Both the position numbers and the translations under genes were made by a program. From NCBI GenBank assembly GCA_913058255.1, contig CAJXQU010000004.1, positions 1-64,000 of the forward strand: a DNA stretch of 64,000 bases, in the 5' to 3' direction. Every line of letters begins with the position of its first letter. Position 1 is the first letter of the stretch. Shown here piece by piece: positions 41,820 to 50,846 of this stretch. This stretch comes from an uncultured Pseudomonadota bacterium (GTDB lineage Bacteria; Pseudomonadota; Gammaproteobacteria; CAJXQU01). The notes below the pieces were generated by a model. The model was not told the DNA's origin and made no database searches. It was given only the letters and a program-made list of their open reading frames with translations.

Positions 41820-42971
41820 ATGTCTAAGCCGCGAACTTCTATGCTGCGAACTCTTTTTCTGATCGTCGTTTCATTTACTTCTATGCTCGTGGTGACCCCC
41901 GCTTGGGCGGATTGGGCACTGAACCTGACTAAAGGGGTTACACCCATAAGTCATCAAGTCTACGACCTTCATATGCGAATTTTATGGATTATGGTTGTTG
42001 TTGCAATTGTTGTTTTTGCAACGATGCTCTGGTCGATAATCCATCATCGAAAAGATAAAGGTGCGGTTGCCGCAAAATTCCACCACAGTACAGCGCTTGA
42101 GTTGCTGTGGACCGCCATCCCTATTGCTATTCTTGTTGTTATTGCGATTCCAGCAACCAAAACATTGATCGCGATGGAGAAAACAGCTGATGCCGACATC
42201 ACCATTAAAATTACGGGTTATCAGTGGAAATGGGAATATAACTACATGGGTGAAGACCTTACCTTCTTCAGCGTGCTTGCAGCAGATAGCCGAGCGGTAG
42301 TCGACAAGACTAGTGATGCGAAACCAGAGGATATTGACAACTATCTACTGGATGTTGATAACCCAGTCGTATTACCAATAAACACAAAAATTAGAATATT
42401 AACGACTGCTGCGGATGTTATCCATGCATGGTGGGTTCCTGCCCTTGGTTGGAAGCGTGACGCTATCCCTGGATTCATTAATGATAACTGGACCTATATA
42501 GAAGAGCCGGGTATTTATCGTGGTCAGTGTGCAGAACTTTGTGGTAAAGACCATGGGTATATGCCTATCGTTGTTAAGGCTGTTTCAAAAGCGGAATACC
42601 AAACATGGCTTGTTGAAACAAAACAAAAAATTGCTGAAGCATCTTCAGGTGCTGATCGTGAGTGGACACTTGATGAATTAATGGCGCGTGGTGAGGGAGT
42701 TTACAAAACGAATTGTGCTGCTTGTCATCAAGCTAATGGTGAAGGTATTCCTGGAGTGTTCCCTGCTCTTGTAGCTAGTCCGATTGCGACAGGCGCAGTT
42801 GAAGACCACATTAATATCGTCATGAATGGTAAAGCGGGTACTGCAATGGCTGCTTATGGAGCCCAGTTAAACGATATCGACATAGCAGCAATTATTACTT
42901 ATGAGCGAAATGCTTGGGGTAACAAGGTGGGTGACCTAGTACAGCCTATGACGATACAAGCTACTCGATAA
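41820..42971 (+). CDS. coxB: Cytochrome c oxidase subunit II with C-terminal cytochrome c domain
   Basis: CuA motif CAELCGKDHGYM; C-terminal NCAACHQANGEGIPGVFP. Confidence 0.96.
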   Translation: MSKPRTSMLRTLFLIVVSFTSMLVVTPAWADWALNLTKGVTPISHQVYDLHMRILWIMVVVAIVVFATMLWSIIHHRKDKGAVAAKFHHSTALELLWTAIPIAILVVIAIPATKTLIAMEKTADADITIKITGYQWKWEYNYMGEDLTFFSVLAADSRAVVDKTSDAKPEDIDNYLLDVDNPVVLPINTKIRILTTAADVIHAWWVPALGWKRDAIPGFINDNWTYIEEPGIYRGQCAELCGKDHGYMPIVVKAVSKAEYQTWLVETKQKIAEASSGADREWTLDELMARGEGVYKTNCAACHQANGEGIPGVFPALVASPIATGAVEDHINIVMNGKAGTAMAAYGAQLNDIDIAAIITYERNAWGNKVGDLVQPMTIQATR

Positions 42972-43031
42972 ATAAAAAAACAGCCTGAAAAATATTACTA
43001 AAAGTAAAAAATTATTTAGAGGATATAACAG

Positions 43032-44624
43032 ATGAGTGAAGCAGCAGTCCACGACGATCATCATGATCATAAACCAACAGGCATAGGTCGTTGGTTGTTT
43101 TCAACAAACCATAAAGACATCGGTACGATGTATCTGCTTTTTTCGCTGCTTATGTTCTTTGTTGGCGGAGCCATGGCAATAGTTATCCGGGCGGAGCTAT
43201 TTCAGCCTGGACTTCAGTTTGTAAACCCTCAGTTCTTTAACTCGATGACCACGATGCACGCGTTGGTGATGATCTTTGGCGCTGTAATGCCTGCAGGCGT
43301 TGGTTTAGCCAACTGGATGATCCCGGTTATGATCGGTGCGCCGGATATGGCTTTGCCTCGAATGAATAACATGAGTTTCTGGATATTGCCTTTCGGTTTT
43401 ACCCTGTTGCTCTCAACGTTCTTTATGGATGGTGGTGCTCCAGCGGGTGGTTGGACAATGTATCCTCCTTTAGTTTTGCAGACGGGTAATGCCTTCCCAT
43501 TTTTGATCTTTACGGTTCATATCCTTGGTATATCATCGATTATGGGTGCGATTAATATTATTGCGACTGTATTCAACATGCGTGCACCAGGAATGACATT
43601 CATGAGATTACCGCTTTTTGTTTGGACCTGGATTATCACGGCGTTCTTACTAATAGCAGCACTGCCTGTTTTTGCGGGTGCGGTAACCATGTTGTTGACC
43701 GACCAATATTTCGGAACAAGCTTTTTCGATGCTGCCGGTGGCGGTGATCCTGTGATGTTCCAGCATTTGTTTTGGTTCTTTGGTCATCCAGAAGTATATA
43801 TCTTGATCCTTCCTGCATTTGGTATTGTCTCGCAGATTATTCCAACATTCTCACGTAAGCGTCTGTTTGGTTATACCTCGATGGTTTACGCAACAGTAGC
43901 CATCGCGTTTTTGTCTTTCTTCGTATGGGCTCATCATATGTTTACGGTAGGGATGCCGCTTGCGGGTGAGTTGTTCTTTATGTATGCGACGATGACGATT
44001 GCTATTCCGACTGGAGTGAAAATCTTTAACTGGGTTGCAACGATGTGGAGAGGGTCAATGACCTTTGAAACTCCAATGTTATTCTCCATTGCATTTATTG
44101 TTCTTTTCTCTGTCGGTGGTTTTTCTGGCGTAATGATGTCAATTACACCGGTAGATTTCCAGTATCATGATACTTACTTCATCGTTGCCCATTTTCACTA
44201 TGTGCTTGTAACGGGTGCTGTGTTTGCCTTGTTTGCAGCGGCCTATTATTGGTTGCCTAAATGGACTGGACATATGTATGACGAGGGACTGGGAAAACTC
44301 CATTTTTGGACATCCGCTGTGTTTGTAAATATATTATTCTTCCCGCAACATTTCTTAGGATTGGCCGGTATGCCACGACGTATTCCTGATTATGCTGTGC
44401 AGTTTGCCGATTGGAATATGGTTTCTAGTCTTGGTGGATTTGCATTTGGTCTAAGTCAGTTAATTTTTGTTGTCGTTGTTTTCAAGTGTATTCGTGGTGG
44501 CGACAAGGTGACAGACCAAGTTTGGGAAGGTGCTCGCGGACTAGAGTGGACATTATCTTCTCCTCCTCCATTCCATTCGTTTACTGTGCCACCTAAAGTT
44601 ACTGAGGAATCAGCCCACGGCTAA
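43032..44624 (+). CDS. coxA: Cytochrome c oxidase subunit I
   Basis: [39 protein letters not shown]. Confidence 0.98.
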   Translation: MSEAAVHDDHHDHKPTGIGRWLFSTNHKDIGTMYLLFSLLMFFVGGAMAIVIRAELFQPGLQFVNPQFFNSMTTMHALVMIFGAVMPAGVGLANWMIPVMIGAPDMALPRMNNMSFWILPFGFTLLLSTFFMDGGAPAGGWTMYPPLVLQTGNAFPFLIFTVHILGISSIMGAINIIATVFNMRAPGMTFMRLPLFVWTWIITAFLLIAALPVFAGAVTMLLTDQYFGTSFFDAAGGGDPVMFQHLFWFFGHPEVYILILPAFGIVSQIIPTFSRKRLFGYTSMVYATVAIAFLSFFVWAHHMFTVGMPLAGELFFMYATMTIAIPTGVKIFNWVATMWRGSMTFETPMLFSIAFIVLFSVGGFSGVMMSITPVDFQYHDTYFIVAHFHYVLVTGAVFALFAAAYYWLPKWTGHMYDEGLGKLHFWTSAVFVNILFFPQHFLGLAGMPRRIPDYAVQFADWNMVSSLGGFAFGLSQLIFVVVVFKCIRGGDKVTDQVWEGARGLEWTLSSPPPFHSFTVPPKVTEESAHG

Positions 44625-44632
44625 TAAGAATT

Positions 44633-44767
44633 ATGACAAGCGAATCTCCACAATCAAGTAAAGATGTATTGGCAGCCCGAAAGGCTGCCAATACACGTGT
44701 CGCGCTAGGACTTGGATTACTCGTCTTGTTTATTTATGTCGGCTTTATTCTTTATAGATATTTATAG
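44633..44767 (+). CDS. 44-aa single-TM protein, cytochrome oxidase small assembly protein-like (absent from supplied ORF track)
   Basis: ATG 44633: MTSESPQSSKDVLAARKAANTRVALGLGLLVLFIYVGFILYRYL*; sits between coxA and ctaG. Confidence 0.82.
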   Translation: MTSESPQSSKDVLAARKAANTRVALGLGLLVLFIYVGFILYRYL

Positions 44768-44791
44768 TCAATTTAAAAGTAGTTTAGAGAA

Positions 44792-45340
44792 ATGGCAAGA
44801 AAAGACATAAATTTAACAACAAAAAAACTTTATTTACTCGTTGTTGTGATGTTTGGCTTCGGTTTTGCTTTAGTTCCCATATATAACGTGTTTTGCGAAG
44901 TTACCGGATTGAATGGTAAAACGGGTGAAATAGCCGTTGAAAAGGCTGAGGTATTAGCCGTGGATATTGAGCGTTATGTGACCGTGGAGTTTGATACCAA
45001 CGTCAATCAAGCGACGTTACCTTGGAGTTTTGCCGCGAAGAAATTTAAAATACGGGTACATCCTGGTGAGGTTTCTGATGCAGTTTTTGTGGTTAAAAAT
45101 AAATCGAATCGTTCGATAAAGGGGCAGGCCATCCCCAGTGTTGCTCCGGCTCAAGCATCGCTGTTTTTCAATAAGACAGAATGTTTTTGTTTTACGCAGC
45201 AAACATTGGCACCATATGAAGAGCGTGAAATGCTGGTGCGATTTGTTGTTGATACAAAATTGCCTAAGAAGATTGAAACGATGACACTCTCATATACATT
45301 TTTCTTATCTACGGATGAGAATAAAATAACAAGTTTATGA
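44792..45340 (+). CDS. ctaG: Cytochrome c oxidase assembly protein CtaG/Cox11
   Basis: ALVPIYNVFCEVTGLNGKTG; NKTECFCFTQQTL. Confidence 0.96.
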   Translation: MARKDINLTTKKLYLLVVVMFGFGFALVPIYNVFCEVTGLNGKTGEIAVEKAEVLAVDIERYVTVEFDTNVNQATLPWSFAAKKFKIRVHPGEVSDAVFVVKNKSNRSIKGQAIPSVAPAQASLFFNKTECFCFTQQTLAPYEEREMLVRFVVDTKLPKKIETMTLSYTFFLSTDENKITSL

Positions 45341-45427
45341 TGAGTACGAACAATATTTGAACAGAGTATTGTTTTAATACTCATTAACGATAATTAAAAA
45401 AAGAAGTCATTAAAATAGAGGAAAATC

Positions 45428-46312
45428 ATGTCTGATTCTGAAACTTATTTTATTCCAGAACCTAGCCCTTGGCCAGTGGTTGGCTCATTAGCACTTTTTA
45501 TCAGTTTTGTTGGAGGGTCATTGTTTTTGAATGGGTCTGCGCCGATGTTTGGATCATTTATATTAGGTCTAGGTATCGCAGCAATCATTTACATGTACTA
45601 CGCCTGGTTCTCAGACGTTATTAGTGAAAGTTTGGCGGGTCGTTATAATTCACAAGTCGACGTTAGTTTTCGCTGGGGTATGGCTTGGTTTATTTTCTCT
45701 GAAGTTATGTTCTTTGCAGCTTTCTTTGGAGCGTTATTCTATGCACGCGTGCTGTCTGTGCCATGGCTTGGTGGTGAAGGGGCAGGGTTTTTGACGAATG
45801 CTGTTCTCTGGCCAGATTTCGTACCTGAATGGCCGATTGATGTTATTCCTAATTTCAGTAAATTCACGGCTTCTGTATATGATGATGTAATACATGCTTG
45901 GGGTGTACCGGCCATCAATACGCTTATCTTGCTTACCAGTGGCGTGACGTTAACGTTTGCTCACTGGGCTCTTAAGAAGAACAATCAGAAAGGCTTGGTT
46001 CGTTGGTTATTTGTTACAGTATGTTTAGGTATTATTTTCGTCTATTTCCAAGCTGGCGAGTATCACGAAGCTTACACAGAACTGAATTTGAAAATGACAT
46101 CTGGTATATACGGTTCAACATTTTTCTTATTAACAGGCTTTCACGGCTTTCATGTGACAATGGGAACCTTGATGTTGGCAGTGATTATGTTCAGAGCGAT
46201 GAAGGGTCATTTCACACACGAGAATCATTTTGCTTTTGAAGCCGTTGCTTGGTATTGGCATTTCGTTGATGTGGTTTGGTTAGGACTGTTTATCTTTGTC
46301 TACTGGATATAG
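45428..46312 (+). CDS. coxC: Cytochrome c oxidase subunit III
   Basis: FHGFHVTMGTLML, WYWHFVDVVWLGLF. Confidence 0.97.
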   Translation: MSDSETYFIPEPSPWPVVGSLALFISFVGGSLFLNGSAPMFGSFILGLGIAAIIYMYYAWFSDVISESLAGRYNSQVDVSFRWGMAWFIFSEVMFFAAFFGALFYARVLSVPWLGGEGAGFLTNAVLWPDFVPEWPIDVIPNFSKFTASVYDDVIHAWGVPAINTLILLTSGVTLTFAHWALKKNNQKGLVRWLFVTVCLGIIFVYFQAGEYHEAYTELNLKMTSGIYGSTFFLLTGFHGFHVTMGTLMLAVIMFRAMKGHFTHENHFAFEAVAWYWHFVDVVWLGLFIFVYWI

Positions 46313-46340
46313 ATTGCAAGTAATAATGTATACAAATAAA

Positions 46341-46370
46341 AAAGGCACCTTTTAGGTGTCTTTTTTTTGT
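46341..46370 (+). terminator. Rho-independent terminator after coxC
   Basis: GGCACC tttta GGTGTC TTTTTTT. Confidence 0.8.
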
Positions 46371-46489
46371 TTCTATATTAATAAGTAGTTAACTATCAAC
46401 TTTTACACTTCTTAGATTCAATTCGTAAGTGGAATTTCCAGAGAAATGGTCACCGAGTATAATTCGAGCTATTTTCTCGCCAAAGGAAA

Positions 46490-46735
46490 TTGCCAATGAA
46501 TGACACTCAGATGACCGAGATAGAACGATACCAGATAAAAGCCTATTTGATGAAAGCAGGTTACACACAACAAGCGATAGCTATTGGACTCAATAGGTCG
46601 GCATCAACCATTAGTCGAGAGCTTAAACGCGCAACACCGGATTACGAGGATATAGACCTCAACAAGCTCAGAGGCTAGCAGATGAGCGTAAGCTGCAGCA
46701 CTGTCATGTGATGATTATCGATACGACATGGTGAT
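46490..46735 (+). pseudogene. IS30-family transposase 5' relic, frameshifted and truncated
   Basis: Frame 1 TEIERYQIKAYLMKAGYTQQAIAIGLNRSASTISRELKR, then shifted frame (N)TGLRGYRPQQAQRLADERKLQHCHVMIIDTTW*. Confidence 0.85.
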
Positions 46736-46879
46736 TTGTCATGGACAGGCAAACTATCTATTACTGCGGCTTGCGTCAAGTGACTAATGTGAATTAATCC
46801 CGATCTTTCTACCGGGTCATGGTTGTCTGCAACAGAATGGCTTAAACTCATCGTCCAAAATTGGGAGATGTGTGTGTAA

Positions 46880-47017
46880 ATGTTGTTTTCTGTCTTTTAT
46901 TTGCTAGCTATTTTAGTGCTGGTTGCTCATTTTTCTGGCTGGCTAGCAAGGAAAAATTTAGAATGGGTGGCCATTTTACTAGCCGTCTTAGTTTTTCCTG
47001 CTGTTATTTTTTTATAA
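46880..47017 (+). CDS. Possible 45-aa two-TM protein (MLFSVFYLLAILVLVAHFSGWLARKNLEWVAILLAVLVFPAVIFL)
   Basis: Short hydrophobic ORF not in the supplied track; may be a relic. Confidence 0.35.
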   Translation: MLFSVFYLLAILVLVAHFSGWLARKNLEWVAILLAVLVFPAVIFL

Positions 47018-47124
47018 AAAAGCGGCGGGTGCCTTCCTTGGCAAGATGACATCCTGTCATCGGTCATCCTTGGGGACCGTGCGTCCTGCTGTCTCGCCCG
47101 CCTAAGATAGATAACGGCAGGCGG
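47016..47124 (-). ncRNA. Candidate structured RNA/3'UTR on the minus strand: four short hairpins with loop GGA motifs, closed by GGCGGG/CCCGCC and ending in a T-tract; CsrA/RsmA-sponge-like
   Basis: Minus strand: GGCGGGCGAGACAGCAGGACGCACGGTCCCCAAGGATGACCGATGACAGGATGTCATCTTGCCAAGGAAGGCACCCGCCGCTTTTTT. Confidence 0.5.
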
Positions 47125-47144
47125 ACGTATTACTTTAGCAACAA

Positions 47145-47693
47145 CTAGATTTTCCCATCGAGTCCCATTTGATAATACTTATGGGTGATCTTTTCTTGAT
47201 TTTCTAATAACCAATCGATTGAAGGCTCATTATTCATAGCTTTATGGATTGCTTGTGTTGTTGCTTTACGGTGAATATCAAACAAAATTTTATGATCAAG
47301 GTTATCGTCTGTGGCTACAGAAGGGTTTAACCAAACAGAACAAATAATACCGAGGTCATTTGCTTTTTCTTTGGGGATATCTCCCGCACGAACCGCATCA
47401 AGTACACCATTCGCAATAGCTGCTTGAACAGTACCCATCAGAATATTGGTGTAACGACTGTTATTAACCGTCACTTTACTGACCATTAGGGTCACAGGCC
47501 GAACTTGGATGTCAGTATTCAAAATAGCAAAAACACGTGAATGTCCTTTGACTTGGTCTCCTGTCAAGGTTGCCAGCGCTGTTCCTACGGGGCCATCGAG
47601 TTCACCAATGATAATTTCTGGTTCTGCAGCAGTGCCTGGAGGCCCACCAGCAACTAATGATTCGCCTGTACGCAAGACTATTCTTTCACTCAT
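47145..47693 (-). CDS. Formaldehyde-activating enzyme (Fae) family homologue
   Basis: TGESLVAGG...IIIGELDGPVGTAL...VRPVTLMVSKVTVNNSRYTNILMGTVQAAIANGVLDAVRAGDIP aligns by eye with the Fae family. Confidence 0.82.
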   Translation of the reverse strand: MSERIVLRTGESLVAGGPPGTAAEPEIIIGELDGPVGTALATLTGDQVKGHSRVFAILNTDIQVRPVTLMVSKVTVNNSRYTNILMGTVQAAIANGVLDAVRAGDIPKEKANDLGIICSVWLNPSVATDDNLDHKILFDIHRKATTQAIHKAMNNEPSIDWLLENQEKITHKYYQMGLDGKI

Positions 47694-47841
47694 ATTATTT
47701 CTCCTAAAATTCCAACATCCTATCAGACAGTGAGTGGTTTTAGAACGAGATAAATATAGGTAATGGGGAGATGAAACTATGCAGAATTAAAAATCTGGTC
47801 AGTAGAAAGGTCGACCAACCAGAACTAGACAATACGTTACA

Positions 47842-48951
47842 TCATCGTTGAAACAAGGCCAGCTTCTCTAAGAGAGTGTCTGATATGGGTTTGAGCACAG
47901 GACCAACACCAGGAATAGCATTGGCTTTATTGAGTGTTTCACTGATTTTTGGTAAGCCTTCAGTGACTATTATAGAAGCTGGTTCTTGAACGGATGGTAG
48001 TCTGTCCATCAAGCTGGCAATGCTCTCTAGCTTAGAAATGGCCTCTTCTAGTTGTGGCAAAGTTGCTTCTGCAGACTCAGTATCTTTAATTCTTTCGAGT
48101 GAATTCGTCACATTGTTCATAACCCCAGACAGTTGTTTGTTTATGCTAGTCTGTTCGGGTGTGTTATTCCTTCCCTCTAGAGTCTGGGGATCAATATTAT
48201 TTGCAAAAAAAAGGTTATATGCGAGTAGTAAAGTCGCTAAAACGAGCGCGGCAGGAAAAAGCTTATTGAGTAGTGAAGAACTTTCAATAGTGATTGTTTG
48301 CGTAAGATCTTTAGCATTAGATGCTATATTGTTGGTGAAACCGAAAGAATCTAGTTGCTGCTGGAAACCGATAGGCATGGATGTTGCGATATTATTCTTT
48401 TGTGAGTTAAATAAGTGGGTCAAATTACTTAGGTTTAAACCATCGCCGCTCAATAGCTTACGCTTAATAAGATTAAGTATCATAGGTGTCAGTAAGCCTA
48501 ATAATGATTTTGCAGAGTCTTTTCCAACCCCACTAAAATCTGCAACAGCATTGATTAAACTACCAAAACCATTCGCTCCAAGTTGAGAGCCTAGGATATT
48601 TGATCCCGTATTCATCATTGCACTTTGTTTATTACCACTGAGTAGCGTGCCGAAGTTATCTAGGATACTGTCATCTTGATCCTTGATAGCTTCTAATAAG
48701 GTGTTACTGCCTATGGGTGATAAACCTGATTTCATTAAACCACCTAACAGGCCTGGAATGGCGCTATCTATTGCGGAAGAATTTTGTTCGGCTGAACCGC
48801 CGAGAACTTCTGCCAGTTGATCCATCACTGGGTCATTCATTTGATCTTTTATTAGATCAATAAGGTTGAAACTCACTGTATATACCCCCTTCGAGTATGG
48901 TTGATGAGATGTCTGATCTCGCATCAGACTATTATTGACGAGCAGGGGCAT
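47842..48951 (-). CDS. DUF937-domain protein
   Basis: NLIDLIKDQMNDPVMDQLAEVLGGSAEQNSSAIDSAIPGLLGGLMK..., later TM helix; start may be internal (~48876). Confidence 0.75.
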   Translation of the reverse strand: MPLLVNNSLMRDQTSHQPYSKGVYTVSFNLIDLIKDQMNDPVMDQLAEVLGGSAEQNSSAIDSAIPGLLGGLMKSGLSPIGSNTLLEAIKDQDDSILDNFGTLLSGNKQSAMMNTGSNILGSQLGANGFGSLINAVADFSGVGKDSAKSLLGLLTPMILNLIKRKLLSGDGLNLSNLTHLFNSQKNNIATSMPIGFQQQLDSFGFTNNIASNAKDLTQTITIESSSLLNKLFPAALVLATLLLAYNLFFANNIDPQTLEGRNNTPEQTSINKQLSGVMNNVTNSLERIKDTESAEATLPQLEEAISKLESIASLMDRLPSVQEPASIIVTEGLPKISETLNKANAIPGVGPVLKPISDTLLEKLALFQR

Positions 48952-48988
48952 GATATGAGTAATTATAAAGAACTACAAGTTCAATGGC

Positions 48989-49522
48989 TTACGAGTTTTT
49001 ATAATTATGAGCTAAGTTCGCAGGTTTCATATAATCAACAATTTTCCAACTGCCATAATCGATAATATTGTTGATGTTGGTGAGTTCTAAAGCGGTAATG
49101 GCTGAGGTGGGCATGAGGTTGCCTGATGCTTGTATGGGTATGCAATCACCACCTAGGTGGAGGATGAGTTCGCTTACTCCAGGATTATGACCTGTTAATA
49201 GGGTGATCTGCCCTTGCTTAATTTCTGCGGCAACAGTACCCAAGAGTTGGCTTAAACTCGCATTATAAATGGCGGGTTCCCAGATGATTTGATCTTCATC
49301 TTGCTTCCAATTTGTGCTGACGAGAGCAATGGTTTCTTTTACTCGTTGAGCGGTCGAACAGATAACCTGGTCAGGAGAATATCCTTGATTAACGAGCCAT
49401 TGACCCATGCGTGGAGCATCGATGTTACCTCGTTCAGACAGAACACGATCAAAATCTGAGCTTGTTCCAATATTCCAATCGGATTTTGCGTGACGCATTA
49501 TTAGTAGAGTTGTAGACTTCAT
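48989..49522 (-). CDS. Histidine phosphatase family, SixA-like
   Basis: LLIMRHAKSDWN (RHG-type), LLTGHNPGVSEL. Confidence 0.88.
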   Translation of the reverse strand: MKSTTLLIMRHAKSDWNIGTSSDFDRVLSERGNIDAPRMGQWLVNQGYSPDQVICSTAQRVKETIALVSTNWKQDEDQIIWEPAIYNASLSQLLGTVAAEIKQGQITLLTGHNPGVSELILHLGGDCIPIQASGNLMPTSAITALELTNINNIIDYGSWKIVDYMKPANLAHNYKNS

Positions 49523-49571
49523 ACTGAAAAGGTTAATGCTTTCATTTAAAAACAACAAGCTGGAGAATAAT

Positions 49572-50846
49572 ATGAAAATCGAGACACTTGCTATTCATGC
49601 GGGTTATCAGCCAGAGCCAACGACTAAAGCTGTTGCCGTTCCTATTTATCAAACGACATCCTATGCATTTGATAATACTCAACATGGTGCCGACCTGTTT
49701 GATTTGAAAGTGGAAGGCAATATTTATACCCGCATCATGAACCCAACGACTTCAGTTTTAGAGCAGCGGGTTGCCGCTATGGAAGGAGGTATTGGGGCTT
49801 TAGGTTTAAGCTCTGGCATGGCGGCGATCACCTACTCCATTATGACGATAGCCCAAATGGGAACAAACATTATTAGTACCTCGACGCTTTATGGTGGCAC
49901 CTATAATCTTTTTGCGCATACCTTGCCGCAGTATGGTGTCGACGTTAAGTTTGCAGATGCTAAGAACCTCGATAGTATGGCCGCTTTAATTGATGAAAAT
50001 ACACGAGCAATTTTTTGCGAGTCGATCGGAAACCCTGCGGGTAATGTGGCTGATCTCGAAGCGATAGCCGAAATGGCTCATGCTCACGGTATCCCTGTCA
50101 TTGTCGATAATACTGTCCCTACACCCTATCTCTGCCAGCCGTTTAAATGGGGTTGCGATATAGTTGCACATTCACTGACAAAATATATGGGAGGACACGG
50201 GACTAGCATCGGTGGGGCCCTAGTTGACTCAGGAAAATTTGATTGGAGTGGGAATAAAGAACGTTTTGCCTGTTTGAATGAGCCCGACGCCTCTTACCAT
50301 GGTGTTGTTTATACAGAAGCTTTAGGCGAAGCGGCCTATATCGGTCGAGCTAGAGTAGTTCCTCTAAGAAATATGGGCGCTGCTATTTCCCCAATGAACA
50401 GTTTCCAAATTTTGCAAGGGATTGAGACATTACCTGTTCGTATGGATCGGCATTGTGAAAATGCACTGACATTAGCGAAATATTTACGCGATCAACCCGA
50501 AGTCGAGTGGGTAAACTATACGGGTTTAGATGACCACCCTGATCATGAGTTAGTGAAAAAATATATGAATGGCAGGGCTGCAGGGATTTTATGTTTCGGT
50601 ATCAAAGGTGGAAAAGAAGCCGGAGCAAAATTCATTGATGCATTACAGTTGATCACACGGTTGGTCAATATAGGGGATGCAAAATCTTTGGCCTGTCATC
50701 CCGCGAGTACAACACATCGTCAGCTTTCAGAGGAAGAGTTAGCGGCTGCAGGAGTTAGTGAAGACTTGATCAGGATCTCCGTTGGAATCGAGCATATTGA
50801 CGATATTATGGCTGATGTTGAACAAGCTTTAGCGGCGACAAAATAA
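49572..50846 (+). CDS. metY: O-acetylhomoserine aminocarboxypropyltransferase/sulfhydrylase
   Basis: ETLAIHAGYQPEPTTKAVAVPIYQTTSYAF; PLP-Lys region DIVAHSLTKYMGGHG. Confidence 0.93.
   Translation: MKIETLAIHAGYQPEPTTKAVAVPIYQTTSYAFDNTQHGADLFDLKVEGNIYTRIMNPTTSVLEQRVAAMEGGIGALGLSSGMAAITYSIMTIAQMGTNIISTSTLYGGTYNLFAHTLPQYGVDVKFADAKNLDSMAALIDENTRAIFCESIGNPAGNVADLEAIAEMAHAHGIPVIVDNTVPTPYLCQPFKWGCDIVAHSLTKYMGGHGTSIGGALVDSGKFDWSGNKERFACLNEPDASYHGVVYTEALGEAAYIGRARVVPLRNMGAAISPMNSFQILQGIETLPVRMDRHCENALTLAKYLRDQPEVEWVNYTGLDDHPDHELVKKYMNGRAAGILCFGIKGGKEAGAKFIDALQLITRLVNIGDAKSLACHPASTTHRQLSEEELAAAGVSEDLIRISVGIEHIDDIMADVEQALAATK

Noticed and set aside
47022-47102. Interpretation of the fae-downstream hairpins as a CRISPR array or integron attC site
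   Set aside because: No equal-length repeats with unique spacers and no cas or integrase genes; the common element is loop GGA, not a repeated stem.
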